Origin: AP-15 sp036008325
Lineage (GTDB): Bacteria; Pseudomonadota; Alphaproteobacteria; ATCC43930; CGMCC-115725
Assembly: GCA_036008325.1 (NCBI GenBank)
Contig: DASYNW010000186.1
Location: 1 to 30,598, forward strand
Length of the DNA: 30,598 nucleotides
Reading direction: 5' to 3'
In this document: positions 30,407 to 30,598 of the stretch, piece by piece
Numbering within the stretch: the first letter of the stretch is position 1
Layout: every line of letters starts with the position of its first letter
The notes under the pieces: generated by a model
Told to the model about the DNA's origin: nothing
The model's database searches: none
Seen by the model: only the letters and a program-made list of their open reading frames with translations
Program-made: the position numbers and the translations under genes

Positions 30407-30598
30407 ACGCACGACCTTCAGCCGAAAATGGTCCTGCAAGCGCTTATCGACGACCGCAGCAACGAAACCAAGAATTCCGATCTTTCTCACGAGTCTGATC
30501 TATACGCGGGCCGTTGCGCCACGGCCGTGCGAGGCGCTTGCCTCGCTCGCGGCGGGTGCGCCACAGTGCGCGGGTGCGGGGCTTCGAGCGACAGATGG
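30407..30598. other. Terminal non-coding stretch
   Basis: After the toxin gene no ORF with a start signal is seen. A small hairpin, GCGAGGC-GCTT-GCCTCGC, lies at 30529-30546 without a T-run. The window ends here, so a neighbouring gene may begin beyond it. Confidence 0.4.

Noticed and set aside
30296..30490. 64-codon minus-strand ORF over the toxin 3' end
   Set aside because: Overlaps the toxin gene antisense and has no recognised features.

Overview
The window is about 30.6 kb of GC-rich chromosomal DNA. The codon usage, the gene families (methylsuccinyl-CoA dehydrogenase, serine-glyoxylate aminotransferase, MlrC-type metallopeptidase, NIPSNAP and DUF3618 proteins) and the tRNA-Ser with an encoded CCA end point to an alphaproteobacterium, probably of the Rhodospirillales type. 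There is no rRNA gene or other diagnostic marker, so the rank below class is inference. I see no insertion sequence, prophage or CRISPR array.

Layout. 1-4.0 kb: a small unknown gene, a methylsuccinyl-CoA dehydrogenase-like gene, a small lipoprotein with a one-helix membrane peptide, and an ACT-like plus Nudix/DUF4743 pair. 4.1-8.4 kb: tRNA-Ser(GCT), a class III aminotransferase, a putative Cys-rich secreted protein, a small ORF and an MlrC-family gene. 8.5-10.7 kb: a zone of decay holding a Phd/YefM-type antitoxin followed by a VapC-like remnant, a complete methyltransferase, a frameshifted unknown gene and a broken copy of the methyltransferase 3' end. 10.7-14.1 kb: an MBL-fold lactonase-like enzyme, a double-hotdog protein, a lipoprotein and a MetX-like alpha/beta hydrolase. 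14.4-16.0 kb: two PEP-CTERM proteins. 16.5-18.9 kb: a CoA-binding protein, an enoyl-CoA hydratase-like protein without its two catalytic glutamates, and a divergent Rieske oxygenase. 19.1-20.6 kb: a third PEP-CTERM gene divergent from hisI. 20.6-25.3 kb: envelope genes, namely a secreted coiled-coil protein and a three-gene DUF3618/holin-like operon divergent from a class A penicillin-binding protein. 25.4-30.4 kb: NIPSNAP, serine-glyoxylate aminotransferase, an unknown beta-rich protein, a luciferase-like flavin oxidoreductase and a ParDE-type toxin-antitoxin pair.

The most interesting signal is regulatory. Two of the three PEP-CTERM genes have a sigma-54 type -24/-12 promoter, one matching the consensus almost perfectly, and in both the -12 element lies exactly 39 nt from the start codon. 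The shared architecture suggests co-regulation of dispersed exosortase substrates by a sigma-54 activator encoded elsewhere (PrsR is the known candidate). No exosortase or polysaccharide gene lies in the window. Metabolically, methylsuccinyl-CoA dehydrogenase and serine-glyoxylate aminotransferase fit glyoxylate/acetyl-CoA assimilation through the ethylmalonyl-CoA pathway and serine cycle, although the rest of those pathways is not here.
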